A DNA stretch of 33,556 nucleotides from a virus: positions 1-33,556 of the IMG/VR virus record IMGVR_UViG_3300032323_000644. One strand, given 5' to 3'. Shown in pieces: positions 1 through 8,609 of this stretch; position 1 is the first letter of the stretch, and every line of letters begins with the position of its first letter. Both the position numbers and the translations under genes were made by a program. Below the pieces are notes generated by a model. It worked only from the letters and a program-made list of their open reading frames with translations. It was not told where the DNA came from and made no database searches.

Positions 1-654
1 AAAGATGGTCTAGGAAATCCTAGATTGATTATCGATGGTACTAGTCTAGGACCAACTATCACTAGTATTCCGGGTGTTACATCCTTCGGTGCTCAAACTG
101 AAATTACAGTTGATGATTTGTATCTCAATGATAATATTATACAGGTAACACCTGCTGATACAGATCTAATTTTAGATATAGATGGAACGGGAACACTTAA
201 TCTTCAAAGTAAAAAAATATCTAATGTACAGAATCCTACAAATCCTCAAGATGCAGCAACAAAAGAATATGTCGACGACTCATTAGAAACTAGAAGCTTA
301 GTTTTCAGTATGGATGTTTCGGATGCTATATCTAACTCTGGTATAGCATCTTGGTTAACACAGGTTGCACCACCTTCGGAATTTAGAAACGGAACTATTG
401 CTAGAATTTTATGTACTTCGTTATCCAACGGAACAACATCACTGAACTTGAACAGTTATTTGTTTACCGGTCCTGGTTCAACAGCAGAGTTTATTACACC
501 AGATGCGCCTTCATCGATTGTACCTGGAGGAACTGGTAATGCATATACCAATATTTCATTCTCTACTGCAACCGTAGCAGCTCCGGTGTTGTCTGTATTC
601 AGAGTGGTAAAAACGTTCCAGTTGGTTGCTGGCGCATGGTCATTCTTGTCATAA
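1..654 (+). CDS. Tail-fibre-like structural protein, C-terminal part (5' end outside window)
   Basis: The reading frame is open from base 1 without an upstream stop, so this is the C-terminal ~217 residues of a longer protein; the TTG at 25 is not likely to be the true start. It contains the segment KISNVQNPTNPQDAATKEYV, a motif of phage tail fibre and tail collar proteins, and is otherwise rich in Gly, Ser and Thr with alternating beta-type residues. It is followed 15 bases later by another fibre gene with ribosome binding site GGAGCGAAG. Role inferred: virion structural protein, probably fibre or fibre-associated. The N-terminal attachment region is not visible, so its place in the tail is unknown. 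Confidence 0.75.
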   Translation, partial: KDGLGNPRLIIDGTSLGPTITSIPGVTSFGAQTEITVDDLYLNDNIIQVTPADTDLILDIDGTGTLNLQSKKISNVQNPTNPQDAATKEYVDDSLETRSLVFSMDVSDAISNSGIASWLTQVAPPSEFRNGTIARILCTSLSNGTTSLNLNSYLFTGPGSTAEFITPDAPSSIVPGGTGNAYTNISFSTATVAAPVLSVFRVVKTFQLVAGAWSFLS

Positions 655-669
655 GGATTAGGAGCGAAG

Positions 670-2793
670 ATGTCATATCTTATAAATCGATACAGCGGAC
701 AAACACTAGTTGTATTAGAAGACGGAAACTTAGATACTACTACTAGCCTGGGGCTATTAGGCAGAAATTATACTGGTTACGGTGAAATACAGAACGAAAA
801 CTTTTTGTTCTTGTTAGAAAATTTTGCTAATGCTAGACCCCCAGCAAGACCCATAAGTGGTCAGCTTTGGTATAAAACTGACGACGGAACATTAAATGTT
901 TATAACGGTACGGAGTGGAGAAATGCATCGAGTGCTGTGATTTCAACAACACAGCCTGCAGAAAAAATTAACGGAACAGTTTGGTTCGATTCTGGCTCCG
1001 ATCAACTTTATGTTTTTAACAATGACACCTGGAACTTAATAGGTCCGGAAGGAATCGAAGGATATCAATCGACCAGATTTAAATCACAAATTTTGTTAGA
1101 CACATCCGGAATAAGCCATCCGGTTATTTTAATTCAAATAAATGGTGTGACCATTGGTATAGTTTCAAATACTGATTTTGATATTAGGGCAAGTAATCCA
1201 GTTCCCGGCTTTGATTCTGTCGCTAAAGGTATAAATCTTTCATCGGCAGTGACATTCAAAGGTTCATTGGCCGGTAATGCAGAAACCGCTACTAGATTAC
1301 AAACAGCTAGAAATATCAATGGAGTTCCGTTCAGCGGAGTCACTGACATTTCCATAACAGCAAACACAACCACTAGTCTAACTCCTGGAGATTATATATT
1401 AGGATCATCGTTTAACGGATCTTCTGCTAGACAATGGTCAGTTTCTGCTTCTTCAAGTAATACCCCGGGAAAACTAGTAGCTAGAGACAGTTCTGGAAGT
1501 TTTACAGCAGGAACTATCACAGCAGACTTTGTAGGAACACTAACAGGTAATGTCAATGCAGCATCTGGCACAAGTACGTTTGATGTTGCTGTAGCTAACG
1601 AGTTTATCGGCGCGAATCTTTCTGGAAATGCAGCCACAGCCACCGCACTTGAAACATCTAGGAATATCAACGGAGTCCCGTTTAACGGTACTAACGATAT
1701 TACAGTTGCTGCCAATGCATTTACATTAACTAATACAAGACTAGCACCAAATGTTGTACAGTCCGATTTGACCACCCTGGGAATATTGAATTCTTTATTT
1801 GTAGAAAATGCAGGGGTTCAGGTAGGTTCGACCCTTAAACTTTATTATAACGATGAGGCCGATGTTGATCTCATAGAAAGTTCTAATGAGTTCGGCCTGG
1901 TATTATCATCTTCTTGGGGTGCTAACGACGAAAACTTAGAAAGATTGTTTTTAAACTCTCCGGCTAGATCAGCAGCATTGGGCATGGAAGGCAGAATAAC
2001 TCTTCGTCCGCCAGTCACTGGCGGAGCAAACATCGGTGGAGCAAGCTATCGATACAATAGAATGTTTGCTAATAATGTCAATGCACCTACTATTGAAACT
2101 CAGACAATAAACAGTACAGCCGGTGATAACAGTATCACAGTGGGATCTAGTCTTATAGTTTCTGGAAACCTTGTGGTTAACGGAGTGACTACTACGATTA
2201 ACAGCACAGAAGTAGCTATAGATGATTTATCGTTTACAGTGGCTAGAAATGCTGCTGATCCGATCGCAGCCAATGGTGCAGGACTGTATGTAGGTGGTGC
2301 ATTAGCTAATATTTCTTACAGTGCCACCGGCGACAAATGGACCATTAACAAAAAACTAGATGCCGGTAATAACAATATTATTACTACTGGATTGTTCCAG
2401 GGTACAGCTACTTCAGCTAGATATGCCGACTTAGCTGAAAAATATCTAGCAGACGCAGAATACGAACCGGGAACAGTCCTCGAGTTTGGCGGTAAATTTG
2501 AAGTAACAATGGCGTCTGATGAAACTCGACGAGTTGCTGGAGTGGTATCTAGTAAACCTGCATTTACAATGAATGACGAGTTAACAGGTCAGTATGTTGC
2601 AGTTATAGCTTTGCAGGGCCGTGTCCCATGTAAGGTTCGAGGCAAAATTTGCAAAGGGGACATGTTAGTCAGCGGCGGCAGCGGCTACGCTAGACCAACT
2701 GTAGACCCAAAAATCGGTACTATCATAGGTAAAGCACTAGAAGATTTTGATGGTATCGAGGGAGTTATTGAAGTGGTAGTCGGAAGGCTATAA
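670..2793 (+). CDS. Large tail fibre protein (707 aa)
   Basis: The N-terminus (about 1-130) has two fibre-type modules with GQLWYKTDDGTLNVYNG and GTVWFDSGSDQLYVFNN. The middle carries two copies of a fibre repeat of the form GNAxTATxLxTxRNINGVPFxG (around residues 200-225 and 320-345). The C-terminal ~130 residues (from about 575, SARYADLAEKYL onward) form a domain also found at the end of the next gene. The start at 670 follows AGGAGCGAAG. The N-terminus (INRYSG..L..LEDG..DTTT.L...G.NY.GYGE.QNENFL) is nearly the same as in the next gene, so the two proteins are paralogues built on the same attachment domain. Likely a host-recognition fibre; receptor unknown. Confidence 0.85.
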   Translation: MSYLINRYSGQTLVVLEDGNLDTTTSLGLLGRNYTGYGEIQNENFLFLLENFANARPPARPISGQLWYKTDDGTLNVYNGTEWRNASSAVISTTQPAEKINGTVWFDSGSDQLYVFNNDTWNLIGPEGIEGYQSTRFKSQILLDTSGISHPVILIQINGVTIGIVSNTDFDIRASNPVPGFDSVAKGINLSSAVTFKGSLAGNAETATRLQTARNINGVPFSGVTDISITANTTTSLTPGDYILGSSFNGSSARQWSVSASSSNTPGKLVARDSSGSFTAGTITADFVGTLTGNVNAASGTSTFDVAVANEFIGANLSGNAATATALETSRNINGVPFNGTNDITVAANAFTLTNTRLAPNVVQSDLTTLGILNSLFVENAGVQVGSTLKLYYNDEADVDLIESSNEFGLVLSSSWGANDENLERLFLNSPARSAALGMEGRITLRPPVTGGANIGGASYRYNRMFANNVNAPTIETQTINSTAGDNSITVGSSLIVSGNLVVNGVTTTINSTEVAIDDLSFTVARNAADPIAANGAGLYVGGALANISYSATGDKWTINKKLDAGNNNIITTGLFQGTATSARYADLAEKYLADAEYEPGTVLEFGGKFEVTMASDETRRVAGVVSSKPAFTMNDELTGQYVAVIALQGRVPCKVRGKICKGDMLVSGGSGYARPTVDPKIGTIIGKALEDFDGIEGVIEVVVGRL

Positions 2794-2799
2794 CTTTCA

Positions 2800-2807
2800 A
2801 ATAAATA
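2800..2807 (+). promoter_or_regulatory. T4-type late promoter octamer AATAAATA
   Basis: AATAAATA differs from the T4 late consensus TATAAATA at one base. It lies in the 38-base gap between two fibre genes, 24 bases upstream of the ATG at 2832, where a late transcript would begin near 2813 just before the ribosome binding site GGAGCTG. The same octamer occurs at 6533. No inverted repeat covers the ribosome binding site here. Promoter activity is inferred. Confidence 0.5.
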
Positions 2808-2831
2808 CAATGATTATTTTGGAGCTGAATA

Positions 2832-4643
2832 ATGGCGTATCAAGTTGATAGATTTAATGGTACTTTTTTAGTAGCGGTAGAAGATGGAACTATCGATACA
2901 ACAACCGACATAAGATTTGTCGGTAAAAACTATGCTGGCTACGGTGAAGTACAGAACGAAAACTTCTTGCATCTGCTAGAAAATTTCGCAAATACATCAG
3001 CACCGCCGAAAGCTGTTACAGGACAGATTTGGTATGATAGCTCTACTAAAAAATTAAAATTCTACGATGGCACAAGATTTAAATTTGCCAGCGGTGCAGA
3101 ATACAGTGAATCAGCTCCTACTGGTTTAACTCCTGGTGATTTTTGGTTCGATGCTTCGTCTAATCAACTAAAAGCATGGAACGGAGCAGACTTTATATTG
3201 ATCGGACCAGAAGCTGCTCCTGAGTTCGGAGCATCGGCAGCGATCGGTCAAGTTGTACAAGACAATAATGGAAATCCTAGATCAATAGTTAAGTTTGTAG
3301 CAGGTGACACAACAATGGCCGTCACCAGTGCTGTAGAGTTTACACTGGGATCTGCTAATCCAATACCTGGATTTGCTAGAATTAAGAAGGGTATTACTTT
3401 AATCAATACCGATGGAACTACCGGTATTACTTCTACCAGCGGAGAACAATACTTCTGGGGAACAGCTTCCAATGCACTAAGACTCGGCGGAGAAACTGCT
3501 GATCAGTATATTAGAAAAAATGATTTGAGTTTTCCTCAGCTTGTTAGCTTTGTTGATTCGGGATTTTCTTTAGGTAACGACACAGATTTATTAGTATTTG
3601 TAGAATCCGAAGATCCTTTTTCAATCAATCCTTTGCGAGATGAAGATCAGGTAGTAGTATATCAATCTCAAGTTGGTCAACCTATTACTATAAGACAGCA
3701 GGTAAATGAAAATACCGCTATCAATATTCTAAAAATAAGATCAACAAATATCGAACCATCCGGAGATACACTATACAGCATCGGAACTGTTGATAAAAGA
3801 TTTAACGCAGTAAGAGCAGTCGATCTTTTTGGTAATGTAACAGGTAATGTAACAGGTAATGTAACAGGTTTCGTCAAAGGTAATGTTAGAGCTAGTGATG
3901 ATACAGTGGCATTTAACTCTGATACTAAAACATTCTTCGGAACGGTAGGATCTTCAAGTCAACGTTCGTTGGTCTATGGAGACTTGATTGGTGATGTGAC
4001 AGGATCTGCGACTTCTGCAGAAAAGTTAGGAACATATAATCCTAGCATAACAACTGCTCCGGAGACTGTTGTAGTTCGTGATACTTCTGGAAATATCAAT
4101 GCTACTAGCTTTTTGGGAACTGCTACCTTTGCTGATAGAATAAAAATTGTTGCCGACGGTGTTGTTGACAGTGATCTCAACTATAAATCTGCTAAGAGAG
4201 GACCGATCGCTAACTCAATAGCAGCTAGAACAGCTGACGGTGATCTATTTGCAAGATTATTTGACGGTACAGCCACAGCCGCTCGTTATGCTGACCTAGC
4301 AGAAAAATATCTACCAGATGCAGAATATGCAGTCGGAACGGTTATGGTAATAGGTGGCGAAAAAGAAGTGACAGCTAGCTCTTGGGGAGATCGTGCTATT
4401 GGTGTGATCAGTGAAAACCCAGCATTTATGATGAACAAGGATTTAGAAGGCGGTGTATACGTAGCTCTAAAAGGTCGTGTTCCTGTTAAAGTAATCGGGG
4501 CAGTTAGAAAAGGACAAAGATTAATAGCATCTAATGACGGTTGTGCCACCGCAGCAGTACCACATGCTAATGATGTATTTGCAGTGGCATTAGAAAGCAG
4601 TGACGAAACTGGCGTCAAAGTTATAGAAGCTGTTATACTATAA
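2832..4643 (+). CDS. Large tail fibre protein, paralogue of preceding gene (603 aa)
   Basis: The N-terminal ~130 residues match the preceding fibre (GYGEVQNENFLHLLENFAN, then GQIWYDSSTKKLKFYDG and GDFWFDASSNQLKAWNG). The last ~125 residues repeat its C-terminal domain (TATAARYADLAEKYLPDAEY). The middle differs and contains GNVTGNVTGNVTG encoded by a perfect 12-base tandem repeat. The pattern of shared ends and different centres fits a fibre pair that diversified in the shaft. Ribosome binding site GGAGCTG precedes the ATG. Virion structural role is inferred from these fibre modules. Confidence 0.85.
   Translation: MAYQVDRFNGTFLVAVEDGTIDTTTDIRFVGKNYAGYGEVQNENFLHLLENFANTSAPPKAVTGQIWYDSSTKKLKFYDGTRFKFASGAEYSESAPTGLTPGDFWFDASSNQLKAWNGADFILIGPEAAPEFGASAAIGQVVQDNNGNPRSIVKFVAGDTTMAVTSAVEFTLGSANPIPGFARIKKGITLINTDGTTGITSTSGEQYFWGTASNALRLGGETADQYIRKNDLSFPQLVSFVDSGFSLGNDTDLLVFVESEDPFSINPLRDEDQVVVYQSQVGQPITIRQQVNENTAINILKIRSTNIEPSGDTLYSIGTVDKRFNAVRAVDLFGNVTGNVTGNVTGFVKGNVRASDDTVAFNSDTKTFFGTVGSSSQRSLVYGDLIGDVTGSATSAEKLGTYNPSITTAPETVVVRDTSGNINATSFLGTATFADRIKIVADGVVDSDLNYKSAKRGPIANSIAARTADGDLFARLFDGTATAARYADLAEKYLPDAEYAVGTVMVIGGEKEVTASSWGDRAIGVISENPAFMMNKDLEGGVYVALKGRVPVKVIGAVRKGQRLIASNDGCATAAVPHANDVFAVALESSDETGVKVIEAVIL
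3831..3866 (+). repeat. Three perfect tandem copies of a 12-base unit inside the fibre gene
   Basis: GGTAATGTAACA occurs at 3831-3842, 3843-3854 and 3855-3866 without mismatch. It encodes Gly-Asn-Val-Thr three times. Because the unit is four codons, gain or loss of copies would lengthen or shorten the fibre shaft without a frameshift. Confidence 0.95.
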
Positions 4644-4653
4644 GGATATAAAA

Positions 4654-5583
4654 ATGGCAGGTGTAGGCGAAATAATTTCTGCGGTTGATTACAACGTTAT
4701 ACAGAACAAAATTTCTAGAATAATGGGAACCGGAGTTGCCACAGAAGGCTACGGTCAAACAGTTTCATCGGCACCTATTGTTCCAGATGGCATAACCGGG
4801 ATACTTCCTAATGTTTTAAAAAGCCAATGGGACTCTTTAAGATTCGACATTGTTAACGCTGTAGTACATCAAACCGGCAGTGCTCCAACCATAACAGTGA
4901 TACAGACAACAGATCCGATCAGATACGGACCGTCTCATCCAAACTTTCAATATAATACCATTGCGGATCAAGCAGTATCTCAAAGATTTTCTATAGGAAC
5001 CGGGCAGTTTGTTGTAGAGCAACCTATAGCACAGGCATCTAACATGTTTGTACAAAGAACCTCGTCGTGGTCAGCAAGTTTAACTACTGATCTTACTGTA
5101 ACTTTTTCCACAGTTGACAGAGCAAGATTCTTTTTTAACAGTGGTAGTAAGATTAGATTTAACAGCAATAGAACAGGCGGAGCGGGATCGGCTCAAAATA
5201 CAGCTTGGACGAATCTTTTAGATTCAGTAGGCACTGTAGACTTTGGCGGTTTCGCGCCCACAGTAAACTATTTCGCCCTTACAAATAGTTTCCAAACATT
5301 TTATCAATCAAGTGCAAGCTCACCTTATGCAGGAAATCAAATAACGATGCAGGCGAGATGTAATGTTTCGAATAACTCTGCAGGAACAGCCAATATCGTT
5401 TATTTTAGAGTAACTTTTACTGATACATATGTTGATCCAGGTGCACCTCCCCCGGGAGATACAGTTGACGGTACATTGTCGTTGACTGTCAACGAAGTTA
5501 GAGCAGCCGGATCGTTACTACCATCCGGTACTTTTAACATTATAGGACCATCATATTCAATAACTGCATTCAGCGGTGCATAA
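4654..5583 (+). CDS. Putative virion structural protein (309 aa), first of a tandem pair
   Basis: Not recognised by name. It shares its whole plan with the next gene: N-terminal DYNxIxNxIxxxMxTGxATxGYGQ, then W(D)xLRFDIVNAxVHQTGSxPxITV, then PNFQYxTxAxQAxxxRFxI, and a C-terminal half with RARFFFNSGSKIRF and ITMQARCNVSNNSAGTAN. It contains many short Ser/Thr/Gly beta-type segments and no obvious catalytic motif. It lies 10 bases after the fibre gene with AAGGATATAAAA before the ATG. Position and composition suggest a fibre- or baseplate-associated structural protein; this is inference. Confidence 0.7.
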   Translation: MAGVGEIISAVDYNVIQNKISRIMGTGVATEGYGQTVSSAPIVPDGITGILPNVLKSQWDSLRFDIVNAVVHQTGSAPTITVIQTTDPIRYGPSHPNFQYNTIADQAVSQRFSIGTGQFVVEQPIAQASNMFVQRTSSWSASLTTDLTVTFSTVDRARFFFNSGSKIRFNSNRTGGAGSAQNTAWTNLLDSVGTVDFGGFAPTVNYFALTNSFQTFYQSSASSPYAGNQITMQARCNVSNNSAGTANIVYFRVTFTDTYVDPGAPPPGDTVDGTLSLTVNEVRAAGSLLPSGTFNIIGPSYSITAFSGA

Positions 5584-5612
5584 TAGGTTAAATATTTTCA
5601 AGGAAAAATATA

Positions 5613-6509
5613 ATGCCCGCTAATGATCTTGTACGAATTCCCGATTATAATGATATACGCAACACCATAGTTGCGGTTATGAGCACGGGTTCTGCGACTC
5701 AAGGCTATGGTCAAGCTGTTAATAGTGGGCCAGCAGCGACCGGAGACTTTATTTCCAAGGCCGAATGGGACAAGTTAAGATTTGATATAGTTAATGCCAT
5801 AGTGCATCAGACCGGATCAGTGCCGGCTATTACAGTGGTTAATGAAAATGAACTGGTTAGATACGATGCTGCCCAGCCAAATTTTCAATATCAAACTCTA
5901 GCTAATCAAGCCAATACTAACAGATTTGACATAGCTCTTGGACAGTATGTAGTAGAATCCAGAGGCAGTAGATCTGATAGCGTAAGTTTTTCTAACAGTG
6001 TTAGATCTAGCATTACAGTATCGTTCGTAACCGCAGATCAGGCTCGATACTTTTTTAACTCTGGCGGAAAAATAAGATTTTCTAGTGCGTTTACTTCATC
6101 GTTAGGAACGACTCAGAGCGGTGCCTGGACGACTTTGTTATCTAGTTTAGGAACGGTTAGTTTTGGAGGAAACACTCCGGCAGTTAATTTTTATAGTTTA
6201 ACGAGCTCAGATCAAACGTTTTACAGCCAAGGAACCAGCGGAACATATTCGATGAATAGATGGACATTACAGGCAAGATGTAATGTTGCTAATAACTCTT
6301 CAGGAACTGCTAATACTGTAACTATCACCTCTATTTGGCAGGATATATACACGGATCCAGGCGATCCTCCTCCTGGAGATTTGGTACAGGGAACAATGGC
6401 AATATCTGTCTCTCAACTTAGAGCACAAGGTGCTCTCTATCCAAATTTATTACCAGCATCTTTCAATACTCCTTCTCCCACAGTAACTATCGGCGCTATC
6501 GCTCCTTAA
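5613..6509 (+). CDS. Putative virion structural protein (298 aa), second of a tandem pair
   Basis: Paralogue of the preceding gene, alignable along almost the whole length: DYNDIRNTIVAVMSTGSATQGYGQ near the N-terminus in place of DYNVIQNKISRIMGTGVATEGYGQ, then KLRFDIVNAIVHQTGSVPAI, ARYFFNSGGKIRFSS and LQARCNVANNSSGTAN. The C-terminal halves also match (YTDPGDPPPGDLVQGT versus YVDPGAPPPGDTVDGT). The start follows CAAGGAAAAATA. It ends the structural block; the next gene is preceded by its own promoter-like site. Function unknown; a structural role is inferred from the neighbours. Confidence 0.7.
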   Translation: MPANDLVRIPDYNDIRNTIVAVMSTGSATQGYGQAVNSGPAATGDFISKAEWDKLRFDIVNAIVHQTGSVPAITVVNENELVRYDAAQPNFQYQTLANQANTNRFDIALGQYVVESRGSRSDSVSFSNSVRSSITVSFVTADQARYFFNSGGKIRFSSAFTSSLGTTQSGAWTTLLSSLGTVSFGGNTPAVNFYSLTSSDQTFYSQGTSGTYSMNRWTLQARCNVANNSSGTANTVTITSIWQDIYTDPGDPPPGDLVQGTMAISVSQLRAQGALYPNLLPASFNTPSPTVTIGAIAP

Positions 6510-6524
6510 ATTTTTTCCTCTTTT

Positions 6525-6563
6525 TTTCTCCTAATAAATAAACTACTACTTTAATAGGAGAAA
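6525..6563 (+). promoter_or_regulatory. 9-bp perfect inverted repeat sequestering a ribosome binding site
   Basis: TTTCTCCTA (6525-6533) is exactly complementary to TAGGAGAAA (6555-6563), with a 21-base loop. The right arm holds the ribosome binding site TAGGAG of the gene starting at 6566. A transcript reading through from the fibre genes could fold and hide this site. A late transcript from the octamer at 6533-6540 would start near 6546 and lack the left arm, leaving the site free. T4 genes e, soc and 49 are known to use this arrangement. Folding and use are inferred. Confidence 0.6.
6533..6540 (+). promoter_or_regulatory. T4-type late promoter octamer AATAAATA
   Basis: Same octamer as at 2800. 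It begins on the last base of the left hairpin arm and lies 26 bases before the ATG at 6566. A start about 6 bases downstream of the octamer gives a ~20-base leader. It is the only promoter-like site seen in front of the 10-kb overlapping gene cassette that follows. Confidence 0.55.
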
Positions 6564-6565
6564 TC

Positions 6566-6916
6566 ATGAACGAGATGCTTAAGAAAGCTCTTGAGTTTTC
6601 TAACTTCAAACAATCCTTATCTATCCAAAGAAAAGTCCTGAAAGAAAAGTTAAACGCTAGATTAACTTTTGGTTATGAGGGCGGACTGTTTAAAATCGAT
6701 CAGACACTGATCTGCTTTATTAATTTCTTAATAAATGAAGGCAGAACAGTGAATGTTGTTATCGTTGATATGAATGAAAACCCAATTCTAATCAAAGATT
6801 TGAATATTTTTAAATCAGAAATTCTTGACAGATACTTTACTGCCGTAAACGAATCTTATATCGAATATGGAAAAATTAAAAAAAGCAGAACTGTTGACGC
6901 ATTGGTAGATCTATGA
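6566..6916 (+). CDS. Conserved hypothetical protein (116 aa), first gene of the glycosyltransferase/radical SAM cassette
   Basis: Mixed-charge soluble protein with no signal peptide or membrane segment. The N-terminus (MNEMLKKALEFSNFKQSLSIQRKVLKEKL) is probably helical, and the protein ends in a basic stretch (KIKKSRTVDALVDL). It resembles small proteins I recall from other T4-like marine phages, but no function is known to me. The start follows TAGGAGAAATC, which is buried in the 9-bp hairpin. The stop codon overlaps the start of the next gene (ATGA), so translation is probably coupled. Confidence 0.8.
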   Translation: MNEMLKKALEFSNFKQSLSIQRKVLKEKLNARLTFGYEGGLFKIDQTLICFINFLINEGRTVNVVIVDMNENPILIKDLNIFKSEILDRYFTAVNESYIEYGKIKKSRTVDALVDL

Positions 6917-7773
6917 ATCGAGGAATAGTCATTATTGCTCATAATAATCGAGATATTGATTATTCTCTAATGTCGATTATTTCTGGCGGCCTTGCCAAAA
7001 AATATTTAAATCTTCCTGTAAGTTTAATCACTGATCAATCTACAGTTGATTGGATGAAAACCTCAGGTACATTCGACAAGGCATCTCAAGTGTTTGAGAA
7101 TATCAAACTCATAGATCGACCCGTGTCCGATAACACAAGAAGATTAAATGATGGTCAAGAGTCCAAGACAGTACCATTCTTAAATTCTACAAGATCAAAA
7201 GTATGGGATCTTACTCCTTACGATGAAACGCTATTAATTGATTCTGATTATTTGATTTTTTCTGACTTATTAAATCAATATTGGCACTTGGCTGATAGTG
7301 TTTTGATCGGAAAAGCAATGAATGATGTTCAAGGTCAACGCATAGGTTTTCTTGATAAAAATGTTTCTGATGTTGGTGTGCATTTATATTGGGCAACAAC
7401 TGTAATGTTCAAGAAGAACGAAGAATCAAAAATATTTTTTGATCTTGTGAAACAAGTTGAAGAACATTATGATGTATTTGCAGACTTGTATAGATTCTCT
7501 TCTAAGCAGTTTAGAAACGACATAGCCTTCAGTGTAGCTAAACATATGTTAGACGGTTTCGAAACATCACTAACTCAATCCTTGCCAGATATACTAACAG
7601 TACAGGATAAGGATCTACTTTGCGAAGTTCGAGACGGCCGTCTTTACTTTATTATCAACGATGGTAATAATCCAGATGTTTATATTCCTTGCTCTATTAA
7701 GGATATGGATGTACACTTTATGAATAAACAAAATATTGTGAGGCAGAAAGACAAACTTATGGAGTTGCTATGA
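6913..7773 (+). CDS. GT8-like glycosyltransferase (286 aa)
   Basis: The N-terminus GIVIIAHNNRDIDYSL is a Rossmann-type start for a nucleotide-sugar binding domain. A DXD-type motif occurs as YDETLLIDSDYLIF (DSD around residue 112), preceded by the segment that in GT8-like enzymes places the metal and sugar nucleotide. It is related to the next gene, with the same order of motifs (N-terminal strand, LITDQ/LVTDD, then DXD). ATGA overlaps at both ends put it in the cassette operon. Predicted role: transfer of a sugar from a nucleotide donor; donor and acceptor are unknown. Confidence 0.65.
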   Translation: MNRGIVIIAHNNRDIDYSLMSIISGGLAKKYLNLPVSLITDQSTVDWMKTSGTFDKASQVFENIKLIDRPVSDNTRRLNDGQESKTVPFLNSTRSKVWDLTPYDETLLIDSDYLIFSDLLNQYWHLADSVLIGKAMNDVQGQRIGFLDKNVSDVGVHLYWATTVMFKKNEESKIFFDLVKQVEEHYDVFADLYRFSSKQFRNDIAFSVAKHMLDGFETSLTQSLPDILTVQDKDLLCEVRDGRLYFIINDGNNPDVYIPCSIKDMDVHFMNKQNIVRQKDKLMELL

Positions 7774-8609
7774 ACTTTGGATATCTAATAGTCGCTGCCA
7801 AAAATAAAGAAGTTGACTATAATAAGTTAGCTTATTCATTGGCTTTGAGCATTAAAAATACTCAAAAATACGGATACAACAACGTATGTCTAGTAACCGA
7901 CGATGTCGAATCTGTGCAAGATTTCAAATCTCCCTGGGTCTTTGATAAGATCGTTGGATGGAAGGAAGAAAAGGGTTGGGACGGACGTTCGTTCATGGAT
8001 CAACTAAGCCCGTTCGATTATACTGTATGTCTAGATGCAGACATGTTGTTTACTAGAGATATTAGTCATTGGATAGATTATTTTGTTGAAAATGTTGATC
8101 TATATGTTCCTTCTAAGTCCTATACTTATAGAGGCGAAGTTGTAACTGGGGATTTTTATAGAAAAGCATTTGTAAAAAATGACTTACCGAATCTTTATAG
8201 TTTTTTTACATTCTTTAGAAAAGATTCTAGATTAGTCAACGAGTTTTTTACACTAGGTCGATATATTATAAAAAATCCTGTAGAGTTTTCTAACACGTTC
8301 TTTCCTGATTTTAAACCTAAGATCTTAGGAACTGATGAAGCGTTTGGATTAGCTGCTAAGATTTTAGATATTTCTGATCAAATTTCGTTTCCGCTAGAGT
8401 TCCCGAAGATAGTTCACATGAAGCCCATGATTCAAAACTGGCCTTGGCCAGCTGACTGCTGGAGCGACCATGTAGGATTTTATTTCAATAAAGAAAATAA
8501 AATCAAAATAGGAAATCATTATCAGAGCGATATAATTCACTATGTTGAAAAAGACAAAATCACTGATGAGATTATTAGTTTACAGGAGGAAGTTCTATGG
8601 AAGAACTAG
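7770..8609 (+). CDS. GT8-like glycosyltransferase (279 aa), paralogue of preceding gene
   Basis: It begins FGYLIVAAKNKEVDYNKLAYSL, followed by NVCLVTDDVE and the DXD motif YTVCLDADMLFTRDI (DAD around residue 90). It has a later GTDEAFGLAAKI segment and VHMKPMIQNWPWP, which may form the acceptor side. It shares fold order and motifs with the gene before it, so the pair probably arose by duplication. Its last codons contain the AGGAGG ribosome binding site of the next gene, which starts 13 bases before this gene ends. Sugar and acceptor unknown. Confidence 0.7.
   Translation: MNFGYLIVAAKNKEVDYNKLAYSLALSIKNTQKYGYNNVCLVTDDVESVQDFKSPWVFDKIVGWKEEKGWDGRSFMDQLSPFDYTVCLDADMLFTRDISHWIDYFVENVDLYVPSKSYTYRGEVVTGDFYRKAFVKNDLPNLYSFFTFFRKDSRLVNEFFTLGRYIIKNPVEFSNTFFPDFKPKILGTDEAFGLAAKILDISDQISFPLEFPKIVHMKPMIQNWPWPADCWSDHVGFYFNKENKIKIGNHYQSDIIHYVEKDKITDEIISLQEEVLWKN

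Noticed and set aside
4286-4618. A 110-codon open frame on the - strand opposite the fibre C-terminus
   Set aside because: It lies inside a clear fibre domain shared with the preceding gene and shows no motif.
1-6509. Diversity-generating retroelement acting on the fibre genes
   Set aside because: No reverse transcriptase and no template/variable repeat pair with adenine-specific differences was seen in the window.
6511-6530. T-rich run as a rho-independent terminator after the structural genes
   Set aside because: No stem precedes the T-run. Its 3' end, TTTCTCC, is better explained as an arm of the ribosome-binding-site hairpin.
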